Shown piece by piece: positions 5,470 through 5,829 of a stretch of 5,829 nt of DNA. Both the position numbers and the translations under genes were made by a program. The notes beneath the pieces were generated by a model. The model worked only from the letters and a program-made list of their open reading frames with translations. It made no database searches and had not been told where the DNA came from. The stretch lies in assembly GCA_964472505.1 (NCBI GenBank), contig CAYYQW010000139.1:1-5829 (forward strand), written 5' to 3'. Source of the stretch: JAYEIA01 sp964472505 (GTDB lineage Bacteria > Bacteroidota > Bacteroidia > Bacteroidales > JAADGE01). Every line of letters starts with the position of its first letter. Positions within the stretch are counted from its first letter, which is position 1.

Positions 5470-5769
5470 ATGTATAATATAATTTGGTCCAAAGATGCCG
5501 AAATTGATTACGCAGAAAATATAAATTTCTTACTTGGTTCATGGACTGAAAAACAAGTTTTTAATTTCATTGATGCTGTTAACCAACATTTAAATTTAAT
5601 AAAGCATAATCCAAAAATATTTGCCCTGACTGATTTTCCCGGTATCCGTTCTGTTCTGATTGTAAAAGAAATCAGATTATTTTACAAAATCACTAACAAT
5701 AATACCGTAGAACTAATCCGGTTTTGGAACAACTATCAAAACTCGAAAAACCTGAAAGATGAATTGTAG
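5470..5769 (+). CDS. RelE/ParE-superfamily toxin
   Basis: A 99-residue protein with the RelE/ParE pattern in order: YNIIWSKDAEIDYAENINFL (strand and first helix), a W-T-E-K-QV-F helix (about 25-40), LIKHNPKIF, GIRSVLIVKEIRLFYKI (the central strands) and VELIRFW. Members either cleave mRNA on the ribosome (RelE) or poison gyrase (ParE); the sequence does not tell which. The C-terminal motif, commonly D-x-R-Q-x-P in relatives, here reads NNYQNS, so the usual Arg is Tyr and the Pro is Ser. The start at 5470 gives a 2-base gap to the antitoxin stop, which implies coupled translation. A TTG at 5464 would overlap the stop by 4 bases. The gene is intact; activity is not certain. Confidence 0.85.
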   Translation: MYNIIWSKDAEIDYAENINFLLGSWTEKQVFNFIDAVNQHLNLIKHNPKIFALTDFPGIRSVLIVKEIRLFYKITNNNTVELIRFWNNYQNSKNLKDEL

Positions 5770-5829
5770 TTTCTTTTAAAACGGAAGTTCCTTGTTTTTT
5801 TTCTGCCATTAAGACGCAACTTATTGCAG

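Noticed and set aside
5770..5829. Terminator after the toxin gene
   Set aside because: There is a T run at about 5794-5801 but only a trivial GGAA/TTCC stem before it; not supported.

Overview
The window looks like chromosomal DNA of a member of the Bacteroidota. Three things point there. Sites match that phylum's promoter pattern (TTTG, about 19 bases, then TAnnTTTG). The genes start behind AT-rich leaders with no clear Shine-Dalgarno sequence. The protein architectures fit too: a YfiR/SpoIIE phosphatase, a YfbK-type von Willebrand A lipoprotein, and a RelE/ParE-type toxin with a small partner. The exact genus cannot be read from the sequence.

Layout from left to right. On the minus strand (40-1977) lies a membrane phosphatase: signal peptide, periplasmic YfiR domain, long coiled coil, one membrane helix, cytoplasmic SpoIIE/PP2C domain. 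Its end is wrapped in a hairpin terminator (12-55). Divergent from it, a consensus promoter (2056-2086) drives a tRNA-Leu(CAA) / tRNA-Ala(GGC) pair (2097-2259), closed by a strong intrinsic terminator (2261-2294). Next, on the plus strand, is an unrecognised, very AT-rich 149-residue gene (2505-2954). A GC-rich imperfect palindrome (2989-3127) and a terminator-like hairpin (3195-3234) follow. A YfbK-family lipoprotein gene (3255-4703) lies on the minus strand. Beyond it is a 542-base non-coding stretch with more copies of the same repeat family and a perfect 11-bp hairpin. A two-gene toxin-antitoxin module (5246-5769) closes the window.

The genes do not form one pathway. The window reads as core chromosome (phosphatase, tRNAs) followed by accessory-looking DNA: an AT-rich orphan gene, repeat-flanked single genes and a toxin-antitoxin pair. 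The most interesting points are the fusion of a YfiR sensor to a phosphatase output, and a hairpin-forming repeat that brackets the lipoprotein gene with an exact 28-base direct repeat. I found no clear evidence of a wholly new multi-gene system.
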